DNA of 30,783 nt, taken from VRUE01 sp035554595. GTDB lineage: Bacteria; Actinomycetota; Thermoleophilia; Solirubrobacterales; 70-9. A program made the position numbers and the translations under genes. The notes beneath the pieces are model-generated. The model saw nothing but the letters and a program-made list of their open reading frames with translations, made no database searches and was not told where the DNA came from. Shown one piece after another: positions 16,968 through 23,419 of this stretch; the first letter of the stretch is position 1; every line of letters begins with the position of its first letter. The stretch is from NCBI GenBank assembly GCA_035554595.1, contig DATMIH010000165.1:1-30783 (forward strand). Direction: 5' to 3'.

Positions 16968-17099
16968 CTAGCTGCCTCCGTGGATGCTCGAATCTCTCAG
17001 AGCGATTGATGGTACGCATGATTCTTTGTCATCGCAACCGTTTGAGCGGTCTTTCGGAGAAAAAACATCTTGGGACTTGATTTTTTTGTAGGGCTGTGT

Positions 17100-17245
17100 T
17101 TTTATGTGGATGGCCCAAAGATGCCGCAGCGGCACCAGCCGGATCCCTGCCGGCGACCCCCCTGCCGTCGGTCCCCTTCCGACGGCGACCAGCAAACATT
17201 GACCCGGGCTTGACGCCTCCCTCGTCAGCCCGGGTCGTTGTTTGA
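17100..17245 (+). ncRNA. Candidate structured RNA with C-rich hairpin loops (strand uncertain)
   Basis: Four hairpins follow one another: 17122-17134; 17138-17154 (5-bp stem, loop ATCCCTG); 17164-17186 (8-bp stem, loop TCCCCTT); and 17201-17236 (9+4-bp stem, loop CCTCCCT), the last followed by GTTGTTT as a terminator would be. On the plus strand the last three have 7-base loops containing CCCT, complementary to Shine-Dalgarno G-runs. This resembles in principle C-rich-loop small RNAs such as actinobacterial 6C RNA, but it does not match a family I can name. A TTGATT at 17077-17082 could be a -35. On the minus strand the last hairpin could end the VapC message. Confidence 0.4.
17201..17245. 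terminator. Strong hairpin, probable terminator
   Basis: GACCCGGGC (17201-17209) pairs with 17228-17236, and GACG pairs with CGTC inside, around a 7-base loop. The plus side is followed by GTTGTTTG. It would also lie about 37 bases past the vapC stop on the minus strand. Confidence 0.5.
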
Positions 17246-17273
17246 CGACCGAGCCCTTGGTAAATCGCTTCGA

Positions 17274-17675
17274 CTAGGGCCGCAGTTCGGTGAAGCCGGC
17301 GGCGGCGAAGTCTCCGTCGAAGGCGAGCGCCTCCGAGATTCCCTTGGCGCGCATGAAGGCAAAGCTGGTCGCGTCGACAAACGAGTACTCGCGCTCGTCG
17401 TGCTGACGGAGCCAGAGGAGTGCCTCAGCTTCCATCTGCTCGGACACTCCGCTGACGCCGACGTGACCACTGGGCTCGTCGAGGTTGTCAAGCATTTCGA
17501 CTGCCTTGCCGTGCCAAGCCTTTCGCCTGATCCATGTCCACGCCTCTCCCCGCACGTGGTTGGTGGTGACCACGCGCCTTCCCGCTATCTGACGGGACAG
17601 TCGAATGGCCGCCTCGTGATGGTTGTCTCGTCTGATCAGGCCGGCGACGAGAAAGGAGGTATCGGCAAAAATCAA
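17274..17675 (-). CDS. vapC: VapC-type PIN ribonuclease toxin
   Basis: A 133-residue PIN toxin when read from the TTG at 17673-17675. Acidic residues are Asp5 in IFADTSFLV, Glu44 in VRGEAW, Asp101 in FVDATSFAFM and Asp120/Asp122 in LAFDGDF. A longer frame to 17813 exists, but its extra residues are Arg-rich out-of-frame vapB sequence, and the codon before LIFADTSF usually read as Val is GTC, which is not a start. The TTG overlaps the vapB stop as TTGA, giving coupled translation at a low start rate, as expected for a toxin. Confidence 0.87.
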   Translation of the reverse strand: MIFADTSFLVAGLIRRDNHHEAAIRLSRQIAGRRVVTTNHVRGEAWTWIRRKAWHGKAVEMLDNLDEPSGHVGVSGVSEQMEAEALLWLRQHDEREYSFVDATSFAFMRAKGISEALAFDGDFAAAGFTELRP

Positions 17676-17920
17676 GGGTCCGGATTTGACGGGCCGTATA
17701 CGACGTCGTCGACGGTCATGCTGCTGTCGGGATCGCCCTCGACGGTCCCGAACATCTTGAACAGCGGATCCTCCTCGATCGGTGGCAATGGCCGTATCTC
17801 CTCCCGCACGCAACGTCTGATCACCTCCGCCTTCGAGAGCCCCTCTTCTTCGGCGCGTCTCTCCACGGCCAAGTCCAGCTCGGGCTCAATCGATATCTGC
17901 AGTCGCTTCATGCGGGCCAA
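17672..17920 (-). CDS. vapB: VapB-type ribbon-helix-helix antitoxin
   Basis: An 82-residue antitoxin with an RHH (CopG/MetJ) DNA-binding domain at the N terminus (KRLQISIEPELDLAVERR, then EEGLSKAEVIRRCVREEI) and an acidic toxin-binding tail. The start is probably TTG at 17918-17920 rather than ATG at 17909-17911, because the complete Shine-Dalgarno sequence GGAGGTGAT (17934-17926) ends 5 bases before the TTG but 14 before the ATG. It is expected to repress its own promoter together with VapC. Confidence 0.85.
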   Translation of the reverse strand: MARMKRLQISIEPELDLAVERRAEEEGLSKAEVIRRCVREEIRPLPPIEEDPLFKMFGTVEGDPDSSMTVDDVVYGPSNPDP

Positions 17921-17950
17921 GTTACATCACCTCCATCGATGTAATGTAAC
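17921..17950 (-). promoter_or_regulatory. vapBC operator overlapping the ribosome-binding site
   Basis: GTTACAT (17921-17927) and ATGTAAC (17944-17950) form a perfect 7-bp inverted repeat, with the palindrome CATCGATG (17934-17941) between them. The region includes the full Shine-Dalgarno sequence, so binding or a hairpin could also block translation. Confidence 0.6.
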
Positions 17951-17986
17951 GTAAGAGCGACGAAAGTGCACCAATTCACAGTCATC

Positions 17987-17992
17987 TAGGCT
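17987..17992 (+). promoter_or_regulatory. -10 box for the small gene before dodecin
   Basis: TAGGCT ends 6 bases before the ATG at 17999. No ribosome site is seen, so the message would be leaderless. Confidence 0.45.
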
Positions 17993-17998
17993 TGTGGC

Positions 17999-18193
17999 AT
18001 GGCCCGAGCCCCGAGCGAGGACGAGGCCGTCGCAATCGCGGCGGCGATTGAGCGGTTTCGCGCGGAGACGGCGCCGGCGCCCGGCACGGAGGAGGACGCC
18101 ATCGGCCCGTGGCAGCGGGCTGCGCTGCTCGAAGGAGTCAGCGCCAAGGGCACTGTCGAGAAGTCAGAAGGAGGAGAGAGATGGCTGTGGTGA
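17999..18193 (+). CDS. Small protein of unknown function, faintly like acyl-CoA carboxylase epsilon subunits
   Basis: A 64-residue protein: an acidic/Ala-rich helix (SEDEAVAIAAAIERFRAE), a Pro/Ala linker and a C-terminal PWQRAALLEGV segment. The helix-linker-Trp layout recalls small epsilon-type subunits of actinobacterial acyl-CoA carboxylases, and a biotin carboxylase/BCCP gene lies 6 kb further on. The match is by memory of layout only and weak. The -10 box directly before the ATG and the 13-base overlap with the dodecin gene support it as a real first gene of a two-gene unit. Confidence 0.5.
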   Translation: MARAPSEDEAVAIAAAIERFRAETAPAPGTEEDAIGPWQRAALLEGVSAKGTVEKSEGGERWLW

Positions 18194-18390
18194 AGATCAT
18201 CGAGCTGGTCGGAAGCTCCAAAACCTCAACCGACGACGCTGCGCGCCAGGCGCTGAGCCAGGCGCAGGGCACCTTGCGCAACATCCGGGCGGTCGACATC
18301 GTCTCGACTGGGATCCGTGGCGAGAATCTCGATGAGTACCGCGCTCACGTGCGGGTTGCCTTCCTCATTGAGGGGACGGATATCGACTGA
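18181..18390 (+). CDS. Dodecin-family protein (calcium-dodecin-like, no flavin Trp)
   Basis: A 69-residue dodecin (MAVVKIIELVGSS, TLRNIRAVDIVS, EYRAHVRVAFLIE), expected to form a hollow dodecamer. Flavin-binding dodecins carry a Trp in the strand that reads RWFEV; here the equivalent is RAVDI, so flavin stacking is unlikely. This resembles the mycobacterial calcium dodecin, which also lacks the Trp. GGAGGAGAG just before the ATG fixes the start, 13 bases inside the previous gene. A large inverted repeat follows 11 bases after the stop and may end the transcript. Confidence 0.85.
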   Translation: MAVVKIIELVGSSKTSTDDAARQALSQAQGTLRNIRAVDIVSTGIRGENLDEYRAHVRVAFLIEGTDID

Positions 18391-18401
18391 CGAGTTTGGG
18401 A

Positions 18402-18477
18402 AGGGGTGAGGTGCCCCCTCCCAAAACGCGCGGCAGGAGCCGCGCTTGAGTGTTTTGGGAGGGGGCACCTCACCCCT
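18402..18477. repeat. Nested inverted repeat, type I core, between tandem genes
   Basis: Arms 18402-18429 and 18450-18477 match over 28 positions with one G-U type exception. Inside, GCGCGGC-AGGA-GCCGCGC (18428-18445) is a perfect 7-bp hairpin. The core 18423-18456 agrees with that at 3859-3892 except at a few paired or wobble positions, while the outer arms are unrelated. It separates dodecin from rhodanese and could terminate the dodecin message. Confidence 0.85.
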
Positions 18478-18493
18478 CTCGAAGCGCGTTGGC

Positions 18494-18499
18494 TAGATT
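18494..18499 (+). promoter_or_regulatory. -10 box for rhodanese
   Basis: TAGATT ends 7 bases before the ATG at 18507, giving a leaderless start just after the inverted repeat. Confidence 0.5.
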
Positions 18500-18506
18500 C
18501 CGTGTC

Positions 18507-18905
18507 ATGAGCGATGAGACACGAGAAGTCACCCGGGATGAGGCCCAGAAGCTGGTTGAGGACGGGGCGCAGCTTGTTGACGTGCGCGCTGAGCATGAGT
18601 GGGAGGCGGGCCGCATCGAGGGGGCGACTCACTTGCCTCTGGCTGAGTTGGCGGAGCGGACGGGGGAGATCGACAAGGAGCGGGCGGTTGTTCTCTACTG
18701 CCGGGGTGGCAATCGGTCGACGATGGCGGCGGACGCGTTGGCCGATGCTGGCTATGACGCGGTGAAGTTGAGCGAGGGGATCGTTGGCTGGTCTGAGGCC
18801 GGGTTGCCGCTGGCTCCGGAGGGCGGAGTTGTGGCCGAGTCGGGGGAGGCCGCCTCGATCCTTCATGCGCGTAAGAAGCTGCCTCCAGAGCTGACCAAGC
18901 CTTAA
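18507..18905 (+). CDS. Rhodanese-domain sulfurtransferase
   Basis: A 132-residue single-domain rhodanese. The active loop CRGGNRS begins at Cys65, which carries the persulfide, preceded by VVLYC; LVDVRAEHEWEAGRI is the usual N-terminal motif. It moves sulfane sulfur between thiols, cyanide or protein partners. It lies just before the sulfite reductase operon, which supports a sulfur-handling job. An extra C-terminal tail of about 30 residues ends HARKKLPPELTKP and has no known domain. The frame extends upstream into the inverted repeat, but the -10 box placement supports the ATG at 18507. Confidence 0.88.
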   Translation: MSDETREVTRDEAQKLVEDGAQLVDVRAEHEWEAGRIEGATHLPLAELAERTGEIDKERAVVLYCRGGNRSTMAADALADAGYDAVKLSEGIVGWSEAGLPLAPEGGVVAESGEAASILHARKKLPPELTKP

Positions 18906-18931
18906 ATACCCTAATCCCTGTCGGGTTTTGC

Positions 18932-18937
18932 TATTTT
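18932..18937 (+). promoter_or_regulatory. -10 box for the sulfate assimilation operon
   Basis: TATTTT ends 7 bases before the ATG at 18945, in a short AT-rich spacer after rhodanese. A CAGG just before the ATG is too close to be a good ribosome site. Confidence 0.4.
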
Positions 18938-18944
18938 CCTCAGG

Positions 18945-20789
18945 ATGGAGGTAGCAGTCGACCAACAGAAGGAGCAACGGGGCAAGGGCCGCACCGGGTC
19001 TCTGGAGAACCCGGAGACCTACCGCAACGTCCCCGGGCACATCATCCCGATCATCGAGCGCGAGTTCGACGACTTCGAAAACGAAGCCGAGACCTTCCTC
19101 GCTGGCCAGATCCCCGAGGACGAGTTCATCGGCTTCCGCCTCAAGCAAGGCGTCTACGGCCAGCGCCAGCCCGACGTGCAGATGGTCCGGGTCAAGCTTC
19201 CCTTTGGCGGCGTCACCCCGCAGCAGATGGAGGCCTTCGCCAGCGTGGTCGAGCGCTACGCGCCGCTGAACAAGGGCCACATCACGACGCGGCAGAACAT
19301 CCAGATCCACCACATCCCGCTGCGCGATATGGAGTCCCTGCTGCGCGAGATCGCCGAGGCCGACCTCTCCTCGCGCGAGGGTTGCGGCAACACGGTACGC
19401 AACGTCACCGGCGATCCCTGGGCCGGCGTCGCGCCCGATGAGATCTTCGACCCGACGCCGTACGCCGGCGCCTACGCCCGCTACTTCGTCCGCCACCCGA
19501 CGACGCAGCTGATGCCGCGCAAGATCAAGACGGCCTTCAGCGGCTCCGACGAGGACCGCGCGATCACCGGCATCCACGACGTCGCCTTCCTCTCGCGTGA
19601 ACGCGACGGGGTCAAGGGCTTCGAGATCCGGGTCGGCGGCGGCACCTCGATCATGGCCCGCGTCGCGCCGACGCTCTACGACTTCGTCGAGGCCGACAAC
19701 GGCGACTACCTCAAGGTCTCCGAGGCCGTGCTGCGCATCTTCGACCGCCAGGAGTGGCTGCGAGCCAACCGCGCCCGCGCCCGGATCAAGGTCCTGATCG
19801 ACAAGATCGGCATCGACGCCTTCCGCGAGCAGGTCGACGCCGAGCTCGAGGGTGACTGGGTCGACGAGCGCAATTTCGACGCCGAGTTGGTCGAGCGGCT
19901 GCGCTTCGAGGACGACGAGCAGGCCAACGCGCCGAAGGCGCCGCCGACGGTCGCCTCGCCCAACGGCGACCGCTCGCAGTTCGATCGCTTCGTCGAAGGC
20001 AACGTCCAGGCTCAGCGCCAGGAGGGCTTCTCCGCGGTCGAGGTGAAGATCGAGCGCGGCGACCTGACCCCGGAGCAGTTCCGCGGCCTGGCGGCGATCA
20101 TGCGCGAGTTCACCGGCGGCTACGCGCGCAGCACCGTGCAGCAGAACTTGGTCCTGCGCTGGGTCCGCGACGAGGCGCTCTACGACCTCTGGCAGCGGCT
20201 CGGCGAGCTCGGCCTCGACGAGGCCGGTGCCGACGAGATCACCGACGTGGTCAGCTGCCCCGGCACCGATAGCTGCAAGATGGGCATCACCAGCTCGATG
20301 GGGCTCAACCGGGCGATCAAGGAGCGTCTCCAGGCGATGGAGATCACTGACGATCTGACCCGCAAGATCCACATCAAGATGAGCGGCTGCCCGAACGGCT
20401 GCAGCCAGCACCACATCGCCAACATCGGCTTCTACGGCGCCTCGCTGAAAGTCGGGGAGCGTCAGATCCCCGCCTACATTCCGCACATCGGCGGTCGCTA
20501 CGAGGGCGGCGAGGTCATCTTCGGCACGCGGCTGAAGTCGCGCCTGCCCGCCAAGCGCGTGCCCGAGGCGGTCGAGCGCTGGGTCCGTATGTATGAGGCC
20601 GAGCGCTCCAGCGCCGGCGAGGAGTTCAACGACTTCGCCGAGCGGATCGGCGCCCAGCGCTTCGAAGCAGAGGTCAAGGAGCTGACGATGCCGGCCGAGT
20701 TCAGCCTCGAGACCATGCAGCAGTTCATCGACTGGAACCGCTCCAGCCCCTACAAGGTTGAGAGGGGCGAGGGCGAGTGCGCGATATGA
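18945..20789 (+). CDS. Ferredoxin-type sulfite (or nitrite) reductase, sirohaem/4Fe-4S
   Basis: A 614-residue enzyme making sulfide from sulfite (six electrons). It has the doubled NIR/SIR architecture: ferredoxin-like halves at about 60-140 and 355-430, each followed by a sirohaem/cluster domain. The 4Fe-4S ligands are Cys438 and Cys444 (SCPGTDSC) and Cys482 and Cys486 (GCPNGC). TTRQNIQIHHI at 114-124 is the conserved sirohaem contact. Sulfite is preferred over nitrite because the stop overlaps cysH, and sat and cysC follow. Nitrite reductase NirA has the same fold and cannot be excluded from sequence alone. Cytoplasmic; electrons presumably from ferredoxin. Confidence 0.9.
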   Translation: MEVAVDQQKEQRGKGRTGSLENPETYRNVPGHIIPIIEREFDDFENEAETFLAGQIPEDEFIGFRLKQGVYGQRQPDVQMVRVKLPFGGVTPQQMEAFASVVERYAPLNKGHITTRQNIQIHHIPLRDMESLLREIAEADLSSREGCGNTVRNVTGDPWAGVAPDEIFDPTPYAGAYARYFVRHPTTQLMPRKIKTAFSGSDEDRAITGIHDVAFLSRERDGVKGFEIRVGGGTSIMARVAPTLYDFVEADNGDYLKVSEAVLRIFDRQEWLRANRARARIKVLIDKIGIDAFREQVDAELEGDWVDERNFDAELVERLRFEDDEQANAPKAPPTVASPNGDRSQFDRFVEGNVQAQRQEGFSAVEVKIERGDLTPEQFRGLAAIMREFTGGYARSTVQQNLVLRWVRDEALYDLWQRLGELGLDEAGADEITDVVSCPGTDSCKMGITSSMGLNRAIKERLQAMEITDDLTRKIHIKMSGCPNGCSQHHIANIGFYGASLKVGERQIPAYIPHIGGRYEGGEVIFGTRLKSRLPAKRVPEAVERWVRMYEAERSSAGEEFNDFAERIGAQRFEAEVKELTMPAEFSLETMQQFIDWNRSSPYKVERGEGECAI

Positions 20790-21484
20790 ACCCAGTCGCT
20801 GCCCCAGCCGCCATCTCCGACCCGGAGGCGATCGCCGCCGAGCTCGAGGACCGCTCTGCCGAGCAGACGATCGAGTGGATGTTCGAGACCTTTGGCGAGA
20901 GCCACTACATCGCCTGCTCGTTTCAGAAAACGAGCTCGGTGACCGCCCACTTGGCGACCAAGGTCAACCCCCAGGCCCGCTTTTTCTACCTCGACACCGA
21001 CGTGCTCTTTCCGGAGACGTATGAGACGCGCGACCGCCTCGCCGAGTCGCTGGGGATCGAGTTCGATCGGTACCACAACCTGACGCTGGCCGAGCAAGCC
21101 GCCCAACATGGCGACGAGCTCTGGAATCGCGACCCCGACGCCTGCTGCGGATTGCGCAAGGTCGAGCCGATGCGCAGGGCGCTTTCTTCCGTAGACTGCT
21201 GGCTCGCCGGCGTCCGCCGTGAGGACTCAGCCAGCCGCGCCAGCACCCCGAAGTTCGGCTGGGACAAGCGCTTTGAGCTTTGGAAGCTCAACCCGCTCGC
21301 GGACTGGACCGAACGCGATGTCTGGAACTACATCCATGAGCACGACCTCCCGTACAACCCGCTCCACGATCAGGGCTACCCCTCGATCGGTTGCACGCAC
21401 TGCACCAAGCCGGTCGGTGTCGGCGGCTCGTCCCGCGATGGCCGCTGGGCGGGTCTCGAAAAGACCGAGTGCGGGATCAACTAG
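20786..21484 (+). CDS. cysH: Adenylylsulfate (APS) reductase, 4Fe-4S type
   Basis: A 232-residue reductase turning APS into sulfite and AMP with a thiol donor. The cluster ligands Cys120-Cys121 and Cys203/Cys206 (IGCTHC) mark the APS-using, Fe-S-containing class rather than the PAPS-using enzyme of E. coli. The catalytic Cys229 is in KTECGIN at the very end. LDTDVLFPETYE is the nucleotide-binding segment. The ATG at 20786 overlaps the sir stop as ATGA; a GTG 9 bases earlier is the alternative. Second gene of the sulfate operon. Confidence 0.92.
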   Translation: MNPVAAPAAISDPEAIAAELEDRSAEQTIEWMFETFGESHYIACSFQKTSSVTAHLATKVNPQARFFYLDTDVLFPETYETRDRLAESLGIEFDRYHNLTLAEQAAQHGDELWNRDPDACCGLRKVEPMRRALSSVDCWLAGVRREDSASRASTPKFGWDKRFELWKLNPLADWTERDVWNYIHEHDLPYNPLHDQGYPSIGCTHCTKPVGVGGSSRDGRWAGLEKTECGIN

Positions 21485-21542
21485 CGGCGCCACGCGCCTG
21501 AAATAACCCCCTTTTTCGTATCCCTTTCCCCGACCGATTGGT

Positions 21543-21548
21543 GAGATT
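21543..21548 (+). promoter_or_regulatory. Possible internal -10 box before sat
   Basis: GAGATT ends 6 bases before the ATG at 21555 in a 70-base spacer that lacks a ribosome site. It would allow separate expression of sat-cysC. Confidence 0.3.
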
Positions 21549-21554
21549 CAACGC

Positions 21555-22631
21555 ATGAGCGAGACGATGACTGAGCTTTCCCTGACACTTGACGAGCGCC
21601 ACACCGCCGACTTCGAGATGATCGGCAACGGTGGCTTTGCGCCGCTAACCGGCTTCCAGGGCTCCGCCGACTGGGAGCGCGTCTGTTCTGAGATGCGCAC
21701 GACCGACGGCGACTACTGGCCGATCCCGATCACCCTGGCGAGCGAGCTCGAGTGCGAGGTCGGCGACACGATCGCTCTCGCAAGCGACGAAGGCAAGGCG
21801 CTGGGCAGGCTCAAGGTTGAGGAGATTTGGGAGCGCGACGTCAAGCGCGAGGCCGAGCAGGTCTATGGCACCACCGATGAGAACCACCCGGGGGTCGCCG
21901 CGATCTACGCCGAGGGCAACCGGATGCTGGCGGGTCCGGTCGAGGTCGACGCGCTGCCCGACCACGAGGAGGCCTTCATGCGCCGCTACAAGACAGCGGC
22001 AGAGCACAAGGCTGACTTCGAGGCGCGTGGCTGGAAGAAGATCGTCGCCTTCCAGACCCGCAACCCGATCCATCGCGCCCACGAGTACCTGACCAAGGCG
22101 GCGCTGGAGACCTGCGACGGCCTCTTCATCCACCCGCTGATCGGCAAGACCAAGGCCGGTGACATCCCCGCCGACGTGCGGATGCGCTGCTACGAGGTGC
22201 TGATGGAGAACTACTACCCCAATGACCGGGTGGTGCTGGGCGTGAAGCCGGCGAAGATGCATTACGCCGGCCCCCGCGAGGCGGTCCTGCACGCGATCGT
22301 CCGCCGCAACTACGGCGCCACGCACTTCATCGTCGGCCGCGATCACGCCGGTGCCGGCGACTACTACGGCACCTATGACGCGCAGAAGATCTTCGACACG
22401 ATCGACATCGACGAGCTCGGCATCGAGCCGTTGATGTTCGAGCACACCTTCTGGTGCAACGAGTGCGAGGGGCTTGCCTCAAACAAGACCTGTCCGCATG
22501 ACCAAGAGGCGCGCCTCTTCCTTTCCGGAACCAAGGTCCGCGAAATGCTCGGCAAGGGCGAACGCCCGCCGCACGAGTTCTCGCGTGACGAGGTCGCCGA
22601 CATCCTGATCGACGCTTACAAGGAGGACTGA
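21555..22631 (+). CDS. sat: ATP sulfurylase (sulfate adenylyltransferase), single-chain form
   Basis: A 358-residue enzyme making APS from sulfate and ATP. An N-terminal PUA-like domain (about 1-150) is followed by the catalytic domain with QTRNPIHRAH at 167-176 and GRDHAGAG at 261-268, the two HxxH-type nucleotide motifs. A Cys cluster (FWCNECEG, NKTCPHD) at about 305-325 may bind Zn. It has no C-terminal kinase domain; the kinase is the separate next gene, 6 bases on. It supplies APS both to the APS reductase and to CysC. Confidence 0.95.
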   Translation: MSETMTELSLTLDERHTADFEMIGNGGFAPLTGFQGSADWERVCSEMRTTDGDYWPIPITLASELECEVGDTIALASDEGKALGRLKVEEIWERDVKREAEQVYGTTDENHPGVAAIYAEGNRMLAGPVEVDALPDHEEAFMRRYKTAAEHKADFEARGWKKIVAFQTRNPIHRAHEYLTKAALETCDGLFIHPLIGKTKAGDIPADVRMRCYEVLMENYYPNDRVVLGVKPAKMHYAGPREAVLHAIVRRNYGATHFIVGRDHAGAGDYYGTYDAQKIFDTIDIDELGIEPLMFEHTFWCNECEGLASNKTCPHDQEARLFLSGTKVREMLGKGERPPHEFSRDEVADILIDAYKED

Positions 22632-22637
22632 GAAAGC

Positions 22638-23192
22638 ATGGCTGGCGAGAAGGGCTTCACCCTCTGGTTCACCGGACTCTCCGGTGCCGGCAAGACGACC
22701 ATCTCCGGACTGCTGGAGACCCAACTGCGCGAGCGCGGCTCCAAGCTCGAGATCCTCGACGGCGACGTCGTGCGCGAAAACCTCTCCAAGGGGCTCGGCT
22801 TCTCCAAGGAGGACCGCGACATCAACATCCGCCGCATCGCCTTCGTCGCTGACCTGCTCAGCCGCAACGGCGTGCCGGTGATCACCGCGGCGATCTCCCC
22901 CTACGCCGAGATCCGCGACGAGGCGCACGAGCTGATGGGCGATCGCTTCATCGAGGTCTACGTCAAGGCGTCGGTCGACACCTGTGCCGAGCGTGACGTC
23001 AAGGGGCTCTACGCCAAGGCGTTCTCGGGCGAGATCAAGGAATTCACCGGCGTCTCCGATCCTTATGAGATCCCGGAGAACCCGGCTTGGGTCTGCGACA
23101 CCGAGAACGAGACGCCTGAGGAGTCGGCGCAGAAGCTGCTTGAGTACCTCGAGTCGCGGGAGCTGATTCCGGCGGCTGCGGTTACCGCTTAG
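22638..23192 (+). CDS. cysC: APS kinase
   Basis: A 184-residue kinase phosphorylating APS to PAPS. Walker A GLSGAGKT is at 13-20, the DGD motif at 41-43, and the conserved Ser87 in ISPYAEIRDE. AAGGAGGA inside the sat 3' end is the ribosome site. Because the operon's reductase appears to be the APS type, PAPS is probably not needed for sulfate reduction and may instead feed sulfotransferases. A large inverted repeat follows and may end the operon. Confidence 0.94.
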   Translation: MAGEKGFTLWFTGLSGAGKTTISGLLETQLRERGSKLEILDGDVVRENLSKGLGFSKEDRDINIRRIAFVADLLSRNGVPVITAAISPYAEIRDEAHELMGDRFIEVYVKASVDTCAERDVKGLYAKAFSGEIKEFTGVSDPYEIPENPAWVCDTENETPEESAQKLLEYLESRELIPAAAVTA

Positions 23193-23204
23193 GGCTCTAA
23201 GCGG

Positions 23205-23285
23205 GGGGAGGGGCGATGACTCCTCCCCAAACGAGCGGCCGGAGGCCGCTCTTGAGTGTTTGTGGAGGGGTCATCGCCCCTCCAC
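23205..23285. repeat. Nested inverted repeat, type I core variant, between convergent genes
   Basis: Arms 23205-23232 and 23258-23285 pair at 25 of 28 positions plus one wobble. The inner hairpin GAGCGGCC-GGA-GGCCGCTC (23233-23251) is a perfect 8 bp. The following CTTGAGTGTTT matches the type I core exactly. It lies after cysC and probably works as its terminator, but the conserved core is more than a terminator needs. Confidence 0.83.
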
Positions 23286-23300
23286 TCAGATCCCTACGCG

Positions 23301-23402
23301 GTACCCGAGCGCGAAGTAGGTCCCGCGACTCGAGGTACTCGTTGAGAGCTGCTCGTTCCGGTGCGCTTTATGTGGCTATGGACCGCAAAAGGCGCACCGG
23401 AA
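23301..23402. repeat. Two further hairpins in the cysC/PHP spacer
   Basis: Hairpin one: GTACC-CGAG-CGCG (23301-23313) pairs with 23324-23338, with two bulged A bases (23328, 23333). Hairpin two: TTCCGGTGCGC (23356-23366) pairs perfectly with 23392-23402 over 11 bp around a 25-base loop. With the type I repeat at 23205-23285 the whole spacer is folded sequence. No coding frame is credible here. Confidence 0.6.
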
Positions 23403-23419
23403 GGGGCTTGATGCGCTCG

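Larger units (their letters stand above)
16968..17273. other. Gene-free stretch with tetR promoter and hairpin series
   Basis: No coding frame is credible here. The first 100 bases hold the minus-strand promoter region of the double tetR gene and are AT-rich, including runs of A at 17060-17065 and T at 17081-17087. From 17122 a series of four hairpins follows, described as a candidate RNA. Confidence 0.7.

Noticed and set aside
15483..17009. Plus-strand open frame opposite the double tetR gene
   Set aside because: The minus-strand gene has clear duplicated HTH domains and a good ribosome site; the plus frame has no recognisable domain.
17122..17190. SAM-type riboswitch
   Set aside because: CCGGCGACC vaguely recalls the S-box GGCAACC segment, but no junction or pseudoknot layout fits and no methionine gene follows on that strand.
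18345..20486. Very long open frame (over 700 codons) on the minus strand
   Set aside because: It lies opposite the sulfite reductase gene, has Asp/Val/Leu/His-biased composition with no motif, and is a by-product of GC-rich codon use.
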